DNA of 40,947 bases from an uncultured Clostridia bacterium (GCA_944393465.1 CALYAG010000015.1:1-40947), one strand, 5' to 3'; positions 15,164 through 24,344 are shown, numbered from the stretch's first letter. Translations and numbers: made by a program. The notes: generated by a model from the sequence alone, not told the origin.

Positions 15164-16033
15164 ATGAATAAAAATAATCTCCATGTAGCAATGCAAAATG
15201 TAATAGAAAATAAAGAGCAAAATTTTGAAATATTTTACAAAGAATGTAAAGATTATGTTTTCAAAATAGCTTTTTGTATTATAAAAAATAAAGAAGACAG
15301 TGAAGATATTGTGCAAAATTTATTTTTAAAAATATATAAATTACCAAAAGAAAAGCTACCAACAAAAAATGAAGCGTCTTGGTTATATTCCGTTGTAAAA
15401 AACGAAACTTTAAATTATATAAAACAAAAAAGAAAAGATATAAATATAGATGATCTTCAAATTTACAAAGATGATGAAGGAATTTCAAACTTAATTAATG
15501 AAGCTAGCTACAAAGAATTAATGAAAAAGTTAAATTCAGAAGAAGAGCTTATAGTAAAGTTAAAAACAGAGTCAAATTTTACATTTAAAGAAATAGCTAA
15601 AATACTAGGCAAAAATGAAAATACTGTTAAATGGAAATATTACTCGGCTATTTATACATTAAAACTATTTATAACAAATTTGTGCTTATTTGCAATATGT
15701 TTGAGTGTTGTAAAATTATTGGATAAAAATGTGTGTGAGGAACAAAATAGTTCACAAAATAATGAAATGGATTGGACAGATAGCTTTGATACAACAATTA
15801 CAGATTCAGCGATTACAGAAGATGAAAAACAAGAATATGAAAACAATATTAATGAGAGTCAAAATAGTGAAGACTTAAATGAGACCACGCAAACAGTAGA
15901 AAATGCTAGTATAAACACAACTACAAAGTTGCCACTTTATTTTTTATCAATATTATTTTTAGTATTTGCTATTATATTTTTAATAAAATTTGTAAAATAC
16001 CAACTAAAACGTAAAAATAAATTGTCTAAATAG
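15164..16033 (+). CDS. ECF-type sigma factor with a C-terminal membrane domain
   Basis: 289 aa. Residues ~20-95 form σ region 2 (YVFKIAFCIIKNKEDSEDIV, SWLYSVVKNETLNYIKQKR) and ~115-166 form region 4 (FTFKEIAKILGKNENTVKWKYYSA). A normal ECF sigma ends there, at about 170 residues. Here a hydrophobic segment follows (about 166-186), then an acidic, Asn/Thr/Ser-rich loop (190-254), then a second transmembrane helix (256-278) and a basic tail. The predicted topology puts the loop outside and both ends inside, as if an anti-sigma or sensor module were fused on. The next gene, an envelope protein, may be its target or signal partner. GGGAATG before ATG is a modest ribosome binding site. Confidence 0.82.
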   Translation: MNKNNLHVAMQNVIENKEQNFEIFYKECKDYVFKIAFCIIKNKEDSEDIVQNLFLKIYKLPKEKLPTKNEASWLYSVVKNETLNYIKQKRKDINIDDLQIYKDDEGISNLINEASYKELMKKLNSEEELIVKLKTESNFTFKEIAKILGKNENTVKWKYYSAIYTLKLFITNLCLFAICLSVVKLLDKNVCEEQNSSQNNEMDWTDSFDTTITDSAITEDEKQEYENNINESQNSEDLNETTQTVENASINTTTKLPLYFLSILFLVFAIIFLIKFVKYQLKRKNKLSK

Positions 16034-16126
16034 TAGATTATTAAAACAGACAACAAAATTAAAATAAATTCTAAAAAATTAAAGATGTTAAAAAAGTTTT
16101 AATAAATTTATTTTTAGGGGGTACTT

Positions 16127-17008
16127 ATGAAAAACAAAATTTTAATAGGAATTGTCATATTTATTGCTTTAGCTGTGGCTGTAGGATTAGTGGTTCTTAG
16201 CTTAAGAGGTTTTAAAAATGATGAAAAAGTAGCAAATTATAATGGCGTGGAAACTAATTATAATACTGTGAAAAATAATGAAGTTGGCAATAATGTTACA
16301 GAAAATCAAATTGATACCAAAAATGCAAGTTTAGAAGAACTACCACAAAGTTATACTATTGAGCAGGCTATAAAAGACGGAAGTTTTACAATTATGCCAC
16401 ACGCAGTTTATAATAAAGAATATTTAGATGATTTTATAGAAAAAACTAAACATGATGCCAAAAATAGAGTTGCAAGTTCGATTAGAATTGCGACAACAAC
16501 CATAGAAGGGCAGCTGATTTTATATGATTTGAGTTTTGATGGAGAAAATTATATTTTAAAAAGAGATTTGACACGAGATGAATATAGTGCAAATGAAGAT
16601 AGAATTATTGAAACAAACAGTGATATTCCGGAAAATATATATACAATAAATTTAAAACAAAGTGAAGATTCTGTTAATTTAGAGCTCGATTTAGTTGCTG
16701 AAATCAATCAAAATGATAACGGAAAAAATTATGAAGATATATTTATAGTTTCCTATCCTTCAAATGCTACTATATACCCAGTTGCCCCTGAATTTAGAGC
16801 AGAAGTTTTGGAAGTATTAGACAATGTAATGTGGATTAAACCAATAGAAAATGGAGAAGGATTGGGAGATAAATTATTAATTAATACCCAAGGAAAAGAT
16901 TTTAAAGTAGGAGATAATGTAAGAGTAATTTATACAGGTTTAATTAGAGATACATATCCAGCTCAAATAGATGTAATAAGTGTAGAAAAGTTTGAAATTT
17001 ATAATTAA
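16127..17008 (+). CDS. membrane-anchored DUF4362/DUF3221-like envelope protein
   Basis: 293 aa. N-terminal transmembrane or signal-anchor helix (residues 4-26) without a lipobox cysteine. Residues ~75-165 match the DUF4362 pattern (YTIEQAIKDG...HAVYNKEYLDDFIEKTK...LILYDLSFDGENY). Residues ~220-290 resemble DUF3221, a small OB-like β domain (VLDNVMWIKP...FKVGDNVRVIYTGLIRDTYPAQ). Both occur in Firmicutes exported proteins of unknown function. It lies 93 bp after the membrane-anchored sigma factor in the same direction, so co-regulation is likely. Strong AGGGGG ribosome binding site. Domain calls are from pattern memory. Confidence 0.7.
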   Translation: MKNKILIGIVIFIALAVAVGLVVLSLRGFKNDEKVANYNGVETNYNTVKNNEVGNNVTENQIDTKNASLEELPQSYTIEQAIKDGSFTIMPHAVYNKEYLDDFIEKTKHDAKNRVASSIRIATTTIEGQLILYDLSFDGENYILKRDLTRDEYSANEDRIIETNSDIPENIYTINLKQSEDSVNLELDLVAEINQNDNGKNYEDIFIVSYPSNATIYPVAPEFRAEVLEVLDNVMWIKPIENGEGLGDKLLINTQGKDFKVGDNVRVIYTGLIRDTYPAQIDVISVEKFEIYN

Positions 17009-17143
17009 TTCCTCCTCAATAAAAATTTAATATGCAAAGGAAATAGATGTTGATAATTTTCAACGTCTATTATTTTTATTAATATGAAAAAAATTATTTT
17101 GTGTTCATCCAAATACAAATTATAAGCTAGGTGCACATATTTA

Positions 17144-17172
17144 TTGAAATTTATGTAATTTTTTGATACAAT
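17144..17172 (+). promoter_or_regulatory. probable uvrC promoter
   Basis: TTGAAA (17144-17149), 17 bp, TACAAT (17167-17172). The REP pair at 17202-17265 would then lie in the uvrC 5' leader. Confidence 0.5.
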
Positions 17173-17201
17173 ATAATTGTGTGTAAGAGAAAAAATATTA
17201 A

Positions 17202-17265
17202 TTTTCGATTGGGGACGGTCCTAAAACGAAAATTTTCGATTTAGGACCGTCCCCAACTGAAAAAA
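17202..17265. repeat. REP locus 7: compact inverted REP pair in the uvrC leader
   Basis: GGGGACGGTCCTAAAACGAA followed by AATTTTCGATTTAGGACCGT and CCCCAACTGAAAAAA. The arms enclose only a short AAAACGAAAATTTTCG linker, so a single tight hairpin forms. This is the cleanest REPIN-like unit in the window. The uvrC ribosome binding site begins eight bases after it. Confidence 0.93.
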
Positions 17266-17279
17266 TTGAAGGAAAAGAA

Positions 17280-19091
17280 ATGTTTAACATAGAAGAAGAA
17301 TTAAAAAAATTACCTAATAAACCAGGCGTGTATATAATGCACGATAAAAATGATAAAATAATATATGTTGGTAAGGCTATTAATTTAAAGAGAAGGGTTA
17401 CATCGTATTTTAGAAAAACTAAAAAGACTCAAAGAATACTTAATATGGTTGCTTTAATAGACCATTTTGAGTATATTGTTTGTGATAATGAAGCGGAGGC
17501 TTTAGTTTTAGAGTGTAACCTTATTAAAAAGAATATGCCTAAATTTAACGTGCTTTTAAAAGATGACAAAACATATCCATATATAAAAATAAATGTTAAA
17601 GCAGATTTTCCTGATGTATATATGACGAGAAGAGTGCTTAATGATGGGGCAAGGTATTTTGGACCTTATCCTAATTCAGGTGCTGCAAAAGAAATGTGTG
17701 AATTTATAAAATCTAAATTTAAAATAAGACAATGCAAAAGTTTTAAATATAAAGATAGACCATGTTTAAATTATCATATAAAAAGATGCTCTGCACCATG
17801 TCAAGGATATATTAGTAAAGAAGATTATCATAAGCAAATTAATCAAATTATATCTATTTTAGATGGAAAAACAGACGGTGTAAGAAAAGAACTAGAGCAG
17901 AGTATGAAAGAGGCTTCTTTAAAGATGGATTATGAGAAGGCTGCAGAATTAAGAGATCAAATTAATGCAATAGATAGAATTTCACAAAGACAAAAGGTAT
18001 CAAATATTTCTGAGCATGATATAGATGTTATAGGTCTTTATAAAGATGAATACGAAATTTGCATAGAAATATTTTATATAAGAAATAGCAAAATGGTGGG
18101 AAGAGATAATTTTTTCTTAAAAGGTCTAAATGATGAGGATGATAAAGAAATAATATCTGATTTTATAAAACAATATTATATTGGAAGAAGTTTCTTTCCA
18201 AATAAGATTATGATAAAAGAAGATATTGAAGATAGAGAACTTCTAGAAATATGGCTTACTCAGATGGCTGAAAGAAAAGTTGAAATCAAAGTTCCACAAA
18301 AAGGCGAAAAGTTAAGATTAGTTGAAATGGCTGAAAATAATGCTAAAATTACTTTGCAAAATAAGCAAAAGAGCAATCAGCATATAATTGTGGAAATGAA
18401 AGATGCACTTAAATTAGATAAACTACCTAGAAAAATTGAGTGTTTTGATATATCAAATATTTCGGGAACATATATGGTTGCTGGAATGTGTGTTATGATA
18501 GATGGCATTATAAAAAAGAATTTATCAAGAAGATTTAAAATAAAAACTGTATTTGAGCAAGATGACCCTAGATGTATGCAAGAAGTTGTTGAAAGAAGAT
18601 TAAGACATTCAATAGATAAAGAAGATGATGGTTTTGGAAAATTACCAGACTTAATATTTGCAGATGGAGGTATTACTCAAATAAGAGCAATCCTTACAGC
18701 TATCCACAATGTAGAAAAAGAAAGTGGAAAACAGCTTGGAATAAGAGTATTTGGTATGGTAAAAAATGACAAGCATAGAACTAGAGCTTTAATTGATGAA
18801 AATAGGAATGAAATACCAATCTCTGATGAAATATTTAATTTGATTACACAATTCCAAGACACGGTGCATGATACAGCGATAGGATATCATAAGTTTTTAA
18901 GAGACAAGTCGATGAGTAAATCTGCTTTAGATGATATAAAAGGTGTAGGTACTACTAAAAAGGCTTTACTACTAAAGAAGTTTGGAAGTGTGCAAAAAAT
19001 AAAAGAAGCGGATGTTGGCGAAATCACAAAAGTTAAGGGAATTAATGAAGAATTAGCTCAAAAAATAAAGGATGAATTAAATGCAAATTGA
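17280..19091 (+). CDS. uvrC: excinuclease ABC subunit C
   Basis: 603 aa, full length. Makes the 3' and 5' incisions beside DNA damage after UvrAB loading. The N-terminal GIY-YIG nuclease (PGVYIMHDKNDKIIYVGKA, residues ~15-33) makes the 3' cut. A UVR motif (SLKMDYEKAAELRDQI, ~213-228) binds UvrB. An RNase H-like domain (IECFDISNISG; FADGG) makes the 5' cut, and tandem helix-hairpin-helix motifs close the protein (DDIKGVGTTKKALLLKKFG). GAAGGAAAAG precedes the ATG. A REP hairpin lies in its leader. Confidence 0.97.
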   Translation: MFNIEEELKKLPNKPGVYIMHDKNDKIIYVGKAINLKRRVTSYFRKTKKTQRILNMVALIDHFEYIVCDNEAEALVLECNLIKKNMPKFNVLLKDDKTYPYIKINVKADFPDVYMTRRVLNDGARYFGPYPNSGAAKEMCEFIKSKFKIRQCKSFKYKDRPCLNYHIKRCSAPCQGYISKEDYHKQINQIISILDGKTDGVRKELEQSMKEASLKMDYEKAAELRDQINAIDRISQRQKVSNISEHDIDVIGLYKDEYEICIEIFYIRNSKMVGRDNFFLKGLNDEDDKEIISDFIKQYYIGRSFFPNKIMIKEDIEDRELLEIWLTQMAERKVEIKVPQKGEKLRLVEMAENNAKITLQNKQKSNQHIIVEMKDALKLDKLPRKIECFDISNISGTYMVAGMCVMIDGIIKKNLSRRFKIKTVFEQDDPRCMQEVVERRLRHSIDKEDDGFGKLPDLIFADGGITQIRAILTAIHNVEKESGKQLGIRVFGMVKNDKHRTRALIDENRNEIPISDEIFNLITQFQDTVHDTAIGYHKFLRDKSMSKSALDDIKGVGTTKKALLLKKFGSVQKIKEADVGEITKVKGINEELAQKIKDELNAN

Positions 19092-19209
19092 TATAAAATT
19101 AGTATGCGAATAAAAGTGAAAAAAAGCGCAAAAAATGAGAGACGAATTAAGTAATAAATAGGATAAGCCCTGAATATAATTTAGTATATTATAATTGTAG
19201 GAGGGGATT

Positions 19210-19314
19210 ATGAGCAAAAAAATAATAACAGGATTAGTAATAACTTCTGTAATTGTACAAGCAATATTGTTTTCACTTTTGTATCAGTTTGTGCAAGTGT
19301 TAGGCACATTGTAA
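19210..19314 (+). CDS. small single-pass membrane protein, 34 aa
   Basis: ATG at 19210 follows a very strong AGGAGGGG site. The peptide begins MSKKIITGLVITSVIVQA and continues as one hydrophobic helix to a TAA at 19312-19314. No family recognised. The ribosome binding site and the clean N-terminal KK plus single transmembrane layout favour a real small protein; its length makes chance possible. Confidence 0.55.
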   Translation: MSKKIITGLVITSVIVQAILFSLLYQFVQVLGTL

Positions 19315-19351
19315 TGAAGTAAAATTTAAGTTGAAGAAGGGAACAGGAAAA

Positions 19352-20215
19352 ATGGACGTAGCAAATAATTGGAAAGATTACGAAATACTAGATATGGCAA
19401 ATGGCGAAAAACTAGAAAGATGGGGAAATATTATACTAATAAGACCAGACCCCCAAATAATATGGAAAGAAAAATCTTTTCCAGAAAAATGGAAGAATGC
19501 AAATGCCAGATATAATAGAAGTAACACTGGTGGTGGAAATTGGAATTTTATTAAACCATTACCAAAATCTTGGCAGATTAAATATAAAGATTTAACTTTC
19601 AATATTAAACCAATGGGATTTAAGCACACAGGTATTTTCCCAGAACAGGCAGTAAATTGGGACTGGATGATGAACAAAATAAGAAATAGCAATAGAGAGA
19701 TAAAAGTACTAAATTTATTTGCTTATACCGGAGGTGCTAGTGTAGCTTGTTTAAAAGCAGGCGCCTCTGTTTGCCATGTTGATAGTTCAAAAGGAATGTG
19801 CGAATGGGCAAAGGAAAATGTAGCTTCATCAGGGCTAAGAGAAAGACCAATTAGATTTTTAATTGATGATGTTGTAAAATTTGTTAACAGAGAAATCAGA
19901 AGGGGAAATAAATATGATGGAATAATTATGGATCCACCTTCTTATGGAAGAGGAGCAAATGGTGAGGTATGGAAGTTTGAAGAAAATATAGCTGATTTAG
20001 TAGAACTATGTATGAATGTACTCTCTGATAAACCTTTATTTTTCTTAATTAACTCATATACTACAGGAATTTCAAGTCAAGTTTTAGAAAATTTGCTTAG
20101 GATAAATATTCCTAAAAAAGTCGGTGGAAAATTTAGCCATGGAGAATTAGGCTTACCTATGACTAATTCAAAATTGATTTTACCTTGTGGAATTTATGGT
20201 AGATGGGAAGAGTAA
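19352..20215 (+). CDS. class I SAM-dependent methyltransferase (RlmI/RlmK-like)
   Basis: 287 aa from the ATG at 19352 (AGGAAAA just before it; the frame extends upstream to an unsupported TTG). SAM-binding motif I is VLNLFAYTGGASVACLKAGA, followed by VDSSKGMCEWAKEN and the catalytic MDPPSYGRG. This order and the FPEQAVNWDWM region before motif I are those of 23S rRNA cytosine/guanine methyltransferases of the RlmI/RlmK type. An N-terminal PUA domain is lacking. The exact RNA target cannot be named. It is followed by an RluA-type pseudouridine synthase, so an RNA-modification pair is plausible. Confidence 0.85.
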   Translation: MDVANNWKDYEILDMANGEKLERWGNIILIRPDPQIIWKEKSFPEKWKNANARYNRSNTGGGNWNFIKPLPKSWQIKYKDLTFNIKPMGFKHTGIFPEQAVNWDWMMNKIRNSNREIKVLNLFAYTGGASVACLKAGASVCHVDSSKGMCEWAKENVASSGLRERPIRFLIDDVVKFVNREIRRGNKYDGIIMDPPSYGRGANGEVWKFEENIADLVELCMNVLSDKPLFFLINSYTTGISSQVLENLLRINIPKKVGGKFSHGELGLPMTNSKLILPCGIYGRWEE

Positions 20216-20280
20216 GATAATTATTTTGTAAAAAAAGCTGAAATAGAGTTAGAAAAGATATTAAAAAGTAGGAAGAAATA

Positions 20281-20973
20281 ATGAAAATTTTATATGAAGA
20301 TAATCACATAATAGTAGTAGAAAAAATTGTAAATATACCATCACAATCAGATAAAACTGGTGACAAGGATATGCTTACACTTATTAAAGAATACTTAAAA
20401 GAAAAATATAATAAGCCTGGCAACGTATATTTAGGTTTAGTACATAGGCTAGATAGACCAGTTGGCGGAGTAATGGTATTTGCGAGAACTTCAAAAGCTG
20501 CATCAAGATTAAGTGAAGAAGTAAGAAATAAAACATTTAAAAAAGAGTATTTAGTTATATGTAATGGCAAAATGGAAAAAGAAAAAGATACACTTGTTGA
20601 CTATTTGTGGAAAGATGAGAAGAATAATACTAGTTATGTAGTAAAACAAACCAAGAAAAATGCAAAAGAAGCGGTTTTAGATTATGAAGTGTTAGGCTAT
20701 GATGAGAAAGAAAATCTTTCTATATTAAGAATAAATTTGCATACAGGAAGGCATCATCAAATTCGTGTACAGCTTTCAAGTAGAATGCATGCAATATATG
20801 GAGATAATAAATATCATGGAAGAGGGGCAGGAATTGGTATTTGCTTGTGGGCATATAAGCTAACAATAGTTCATCCAACTACGAAAGAAGAAATGAGTTT
20901 TATAGATTTACCAGAGCCAAAAGGAATGTGGAAATTACTGTATGACGAAAGAATAGAAGAAAGATTAAGATAA
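20281..20973 (+). CDS. RluA-family pseudouridine synthase
   Basis: 230 aa. Catalytic motif HRLDRPVGGVMVFART at 55-70 with the essential aspartate D58, then EYLVI, and RINLHTGRHHQIRVQLS. No N-terminal S4 domain is present, so it is the short RluA form that modifies rRNA or tRNA uridines; the site cannot be predicted. It follows the methyltransferase by 65 bp in the same direction. GGAAG precedes the ATG. Confidence 0.92.
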   Translation: MKILYEDNHIIVVEKIVNIPSQSDKTGDKDMLTLIKEYLKEKYNKPGNVYLGLVHRLDRPVGGVMVFARTSKAASRLSEEVRNKTFKKEYLVICNGKMEKEKDTLVDYLWKDEKNNTSYVVKQTKKNAKEAVLDYEVLGYDEKENLSILRINLHTGRHHQIRVQLSSRMHAIYGDNKYHGRGAGIGICLWAYKLTIVHPTTKEEMSFIDLPEPKGMWKLLYDERIEERLR

Positions 20974-21031
20974 AATAATAAATGTAGAAAAAGTTTGTAA
21001 TAATAATATATAGAGAGAAGGAAATAAAATT

Positions 21032-21187
21032 ATGAGTGAATCAGTAGCAATGAAAATTTTAAATCAAATTTATAATTTAGTAGTCGATTTGCAAAATGTG
21101 GAAAGGCAAATAAATTCAATAGATACTAGTATTCGCAGAAGAGCTTATTCGTTAGAAGAAATGAGAAGAGATAAGGAACTTGAATAG
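21032..21187 (+). CDS. small coiled-coil protein, 51 aa
   Basis: ATG 21032 follows AGAGAAGGAAAT. The peptide contains a heptad-like helix (ILNQIYNLVVDLQNVERQIN) and a basic-acidic tail (RRRAYSLEEMRRDKELE). Unknown function; probably a real small gene given the ribosome binding site, charge pattern and an intrinsic terminator 58 bp later. Confidence 0.55.
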   Translation: MSESVAMKILNQIYNLVVDLQNVERQINSIDTSIRRRAYSLEEMRRDKELE

Positions 21188-21244
21188 GTTTTGGAGATAA
21201 ATATTCTAAAAAAATGGATAGAGAAGATAGGTAATAATGGATAT

Positions 21245-21294
21245 GATATGCGAATGTCTATAAGGAGATTATAGATAATAGAGCATATCTTTTT
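21245..21294 (+). terminator. two-part intrinsic terminator
   Basis: GATATGC (21245-21251) pairs with GCATATC (21283-21289), enclosing TCTATAA (21257-21263) with TTATAGA (21269-21275). TTTTT follows at 21290-21294. It ends the rluA-type/small-ORF unit. Confidence 0.75.
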
Positions 21295-21334
21295 ATTTTG
21301 TACAAATAAGAGAATATCTTTTATTTTAAAATCA

Positions 21335-21363
21335 TTTACTTTTTAAATTTTTTCATATATAAT
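21335..21363 (+). promoter_or_regulatory. adhE promoter
   Basis: TTTACT (21335-21340), 17 bp, TATAAT (21358-21363), very close to the adhE start. The transcription start would be about 15 bases before the ATG, a short leader of essentially only AAGGAGGG. Confidence 0.6.
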
Positions 21364-21384
21364 GCGATTAATAAGGAGGGTATT

Positions 21385-23982
21385 ATGGCAAAAGAAATTA
21401 CTGAAACAGAAAAGCAAGAAATCAAAAAAATGATTGATGACTTGGTAAAAAGAGCTAAAAAAGCATCTGAGGAGTACATGAAACTATCACAAGAAGATGT
21501 TGATAGAATAGTAAAAGCAATGTCTATGGCTGGTGAAGAACATCACATGGAACTTGCAAAACTAGCAGTGGAAGAAACAGATAGAGGAATATATGAAGAT
21601 AAGATAACTAAGAATATGTTTGCGACAGAATATATTTATCACAGTATAAAATATGATAAAACAGTTGGTATTATAAATCAAAATGAAGAAGAGGGCTATG
21701 AAGAAATTGCAGAGCCAGTTGGAATAATTGCGGGTGTAACTCCAGTAACAAACCCAACTTCAACAGTTATGTTCAAATCACTTATTTCAGCAAAAACTAG
21801 AAATGTTATAATTTTTGGATTTCATCCAAGTGCTCAAAAATGTAGTACAAGAGCAGCAGAAATTGTTAGAGATGCTGCAGTAGCTGCTGGAGCACCAAAA
21901 GATTGTATTCTTTGGATAGAAAAGCCATCTATAACAGCAACTAATATGCTTATGAATCATCCAGATGTAAATTTAATTCTTGCAACAGGTGGAACAGGTA
22001 TGGTTAAAGCTGCTTATTCATGCGGAAAGCCAGCACTTGGAGTTGGACCTGGAAATGTTCCATGCTATATAGAAAAATCAGCTAAATTAAAAACTTCAGT
22101 AAATGATTTAGTTATGTCTAAATCTTTTGATAATGGTATGATTTGTGCTTCTGAACAATCTGTAATTGTAGATAAGGAAATTCATGAAGAATTTGAAAAA
22201 CTTATGAAAGAAGCGGGATGCTATTTCTTAAATGCAGATGAAACAAAAAGATTAAGAGAAAAAATGTTTGATGAAGATAAACTTAATAGTTTTGTTGTTG
22301 GTAAGTCTCCATATTTTATTGCAAAAATGGCAGATATAGAAGTACCAAAAGAAACAAAAGTATTAGTTTTAAAAGAAAATGGAGTTGGAATTGAATATCC
22401 ATTCTCTAAGGAAAAACTAAGTCCAGTTCTAGCATATTACATAGTAAAAGATTCTAAAGAAGGTATTGACTTAGCAGAAAAGTTAATTGAATTTGGCGGT
22501 ATGGGACATTCTGCTGTAATTCATTCAGAAGATGAAAATGTTATTCAAGAATTTTCTGAAAGAGTAAAAGTGGGAAGAATTATAGTAAACTCACCTTCTA
22601 CTCATGGTGCAATTGGAGATATTTACAACACAAATATGCCTTCACTTACACTAGGCTGTGGAACATTTGGAGGAAACTCAACAACATCAAATGTTTCAAG
22701 CGTTAATTTAATAAATATTAAAAGAGTAGCAAAAAGGAGAGTTAATATGCAATGGTTTAAAATTCCAAATAAAATATATTTTGAAGCAGGTTCACTACAA
22801 TATTTAGAAAAAATGCCGGATATTTCAAAAGCCTTTATAGTAACTGATGAAGGAATGGTTAAGTTAGGATATGTAGATAAAGTTTTATATTACCTAAGAA
22901 AAAGAGAAAAATATGTGCATTCACAAATATTTGCAGAAGTAGAATCAGATCCATCTTTTGAAACAATTAAAAAAGGTGTTGAAATGATGAATAACTTCCA
23001 GCCAGATGTTATTATTGCACTTGGTGGTGGTAGCCCAATAGATGCTGCAAAAGGAATGTGGCTATTCTATGAGCATCCAGATGCAGATATTGAAGGAATG
23101 AAACTTAAATTTATGGATATTAGGAAAAGAACATATAAGTTCCCTAAGTTAGGTACTAAAGCTCAAATGGTTGCAATACCTACAACTTCAGGTACAGGTT
23201 CAGAAGTTACATCTTTTGCTGTAATTACAGATAAGGAGAAAAATAAAAAATATCCATTAGCAGATTATGAATTAACACCTGATGTTGCAATAGTTGATCC
23301 AGACTTGGTTATGAGTTTACCAAAGAGTGTTACAGCAGATACAGGAATGGATGTTTTAACACATGCATTAGAGGCTTATGTATCAAATATGGCATCAGAT
23401 TACACAGATGGTTTGGCTGAAAAGGCAACTGAATTAGTATTTAAATATTTAAGGGTAGCATATAATGATGGCTCAAATAAAGAAGCTAGAGAAAAAATGC
23501 ACAATGCTAGTACTATAGCAGGTATGGCATTTACAAATGCTTTTTTAGGAGTATGTCACTCAATGGCACATAAAATAGGCGCTGAATTCCATTTACCACA
23601 TGGAAGAATAAATGCAATTTTACTTCCATATGTAATAAAATATAATGGTGTAGATGACCCAACAAAATTTGTATCATTCCCAAAATATGAATATTATGTT
23701 GCAAAACATAAATATGCAGAAATTTCAAGAAGAATGAACTTCCCAGCATATACTGATGACGAAGGATTAGAATCATTAGTAAAAGAAGTAGATAAATTAA
23801 GAGCAGATGTTGGTATTCCAAAATCATTTAAAGAGGCTGGAATAGATGAAAAAGAATTCTTAGCTAAAGTAGATATGCTAGCAGATAGAGCATTTGAAGA
23901 CCAATGTACATCAGCAAACCCAAGAGTACCACTAGTAAGCGAAATTAAACAAATTATGCTAGATAGTTACTATGGTAAATAA
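21385..23982 (+). CDS. adhE: bifunctional acetaldehyde-CoA/alcohol dehydrogenase
   Basis: 865 aa, full-length fusion that reduces acetyl-CoA to acetaldehyde and then ethanol, regenerating NAD+ in fermentation. The N-terminal CoA-acylating aldehyde dehydrogenase has catalytic C254 (GMICASEQS) and the ATGGTGMVKAAY nucleotide loop (200-211). After a linker near residue 450 (RRVNMQWFKIP) the C-terminal iron-dependent alcohol dehydrogenase begins, with GGGSPIDAAK, PTTSGTGSEVT and the iron-binding HSMAHKIGAEFHLPHG. AdhE forms spirosomes in other bacteria. An AAGGAGGG site precedes the ATG; a REP cluster follows immediately after the stop. Confidence 0.97.
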   Translation: MAKEITETEKQEIKKMIDDLVKRAKKASEEYMKLSQEDVDRIVKAMSMAGEEHHMELAKLAVEETDRGIYEDKITKNMFATEYIYHSIKYDKTVGIINQNEEEGYEEIAEPVGIIAGVTPVTNPTSTVMFKSLISAKTRNVIIFGFHPSAQKCSTRAAEIVRDAAVAAGAPKDCILWIEKPSITATNMLMNHPDVNLILATGGTGMVKAAYSCGKPALGVGPGNVPCYIEKSAKLKTSVNDLVMSKSFDNGMICASEQSVIVDKEIHEEFEKLMKEAGCYFLNADETKRLREKMFDEDKLNSFVVGKSPYFIAKMADIEVPKETKVLVLKENGVGIEYPFSKEKLSPVLAYYIVKDSKEGIDLAEKLIEFGGMGHSAVIHSEDENVIQEFSERVKVGRIIVNSPSTHGAIGDIYNTNMPSLTLGCGTFGGNSTTSNVSSVNLINIKRVAKRRVNMQWFKIPNKIYFEAGSLQYLEKMPDISKAFIVTDEGMVKLGYVDKVLYYLRKREKYVHSQIFAEVESDPSFETIKKGVEMMNNFQPDVIIALGGGSPIDAAKGMWLFYEHPDADIEGMKLKFMDIRKRTYKFPKLGTKAQMVAIPTTSGTGSEVTSFAVITDKEKNKKYPLADYELTPDVAIVDPDLVMSLPKSVTADTGMDVLTHALEAYVSNMASDYTDGLAEKATELVFKYLRVAYNDGSNKEAREKMHNASTIAGMAFTNAFLGVCHSMAHKIGAEFHLPHGRINAILLPYVIKYNGVDDPTKFVSFPKYEYYVAKHKYAEISRRMNFPAYTDDEGLESLVKEVDKLRADVGIPKSFKEAGIDEKEFLAKVDMLADRAFEDQCTSANPRVPLVSEIKQIMLDSYYGK

Positions 23983-23985
23983 TTT

Positions 23986-24090
23986 TTTTCAGTTGGGGAC
24001 GGTCCTAAAACGAAAATTTTGTCAAATGGGACGGTTCTAAATGACAATCACACTGATGTGATTGTCATTTAGAACCGTCCCGTTTGACAA
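23986..24090. repeat. REP locus 8: half REP plus a second-subfamily palindrome
   Basis: A single + type-A arm (TTTTTTCAGTTGGGGACGGT, to about 24018) is followed by a complete palindrome of a second type. This has TTGTCAAATGGGACGGTTCT (24019-24038) and its inverse AGAACCGTCCCGTTTGACAA (24071-24090), around AAATGACAATCACA/TGTGATTGTCATTT. The hairpin is about 32 bp per arm with a loop of about four bases. It may also terminate adhE. Confidence 0.9.
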
Positions 24091-24117
24091 CCAATTCCAA
24101 TTCTTGTAAAAATTCAA

Positions 24118-24146
24118 TTGACAGTTGACCAAATATGTAATATAAT
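24118..24146 (+). promoter_or_regulatory. consensus promoter without an obvious gene
   Basis: TTGACA (24118-24123), 17 bp, TATAAT (24141-24146): a perfect σA promoter. No credible coding frame follows on the plus strand before the convergent XRE gene ends at 24345. The 24147-24344 stretch is AT-rich, with a small GACG...CGTC hairpin near 24279-24292 and no clear terminator. A small RNA or an RNA antisense to the XRE gene is possible. Confidence 0.55.
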
Positions 24147-24344
24147 AAGAGTGTAAAATTATGGTAACATAAATTACTTCAAATTTTTATTTCAAATATA
24201 TAAGTTTTTATATCTTTTTTGCAAAAACAAAAGAGAATGTATTTTTAGTCAAAACCAATGAAAAGGCAAAAAAAATAGACGTATAATCGTCAAACTAAAA
24301 GTAAAAATATAGAATTAATGTTTTTATATGGAAAAAACTGTAAA

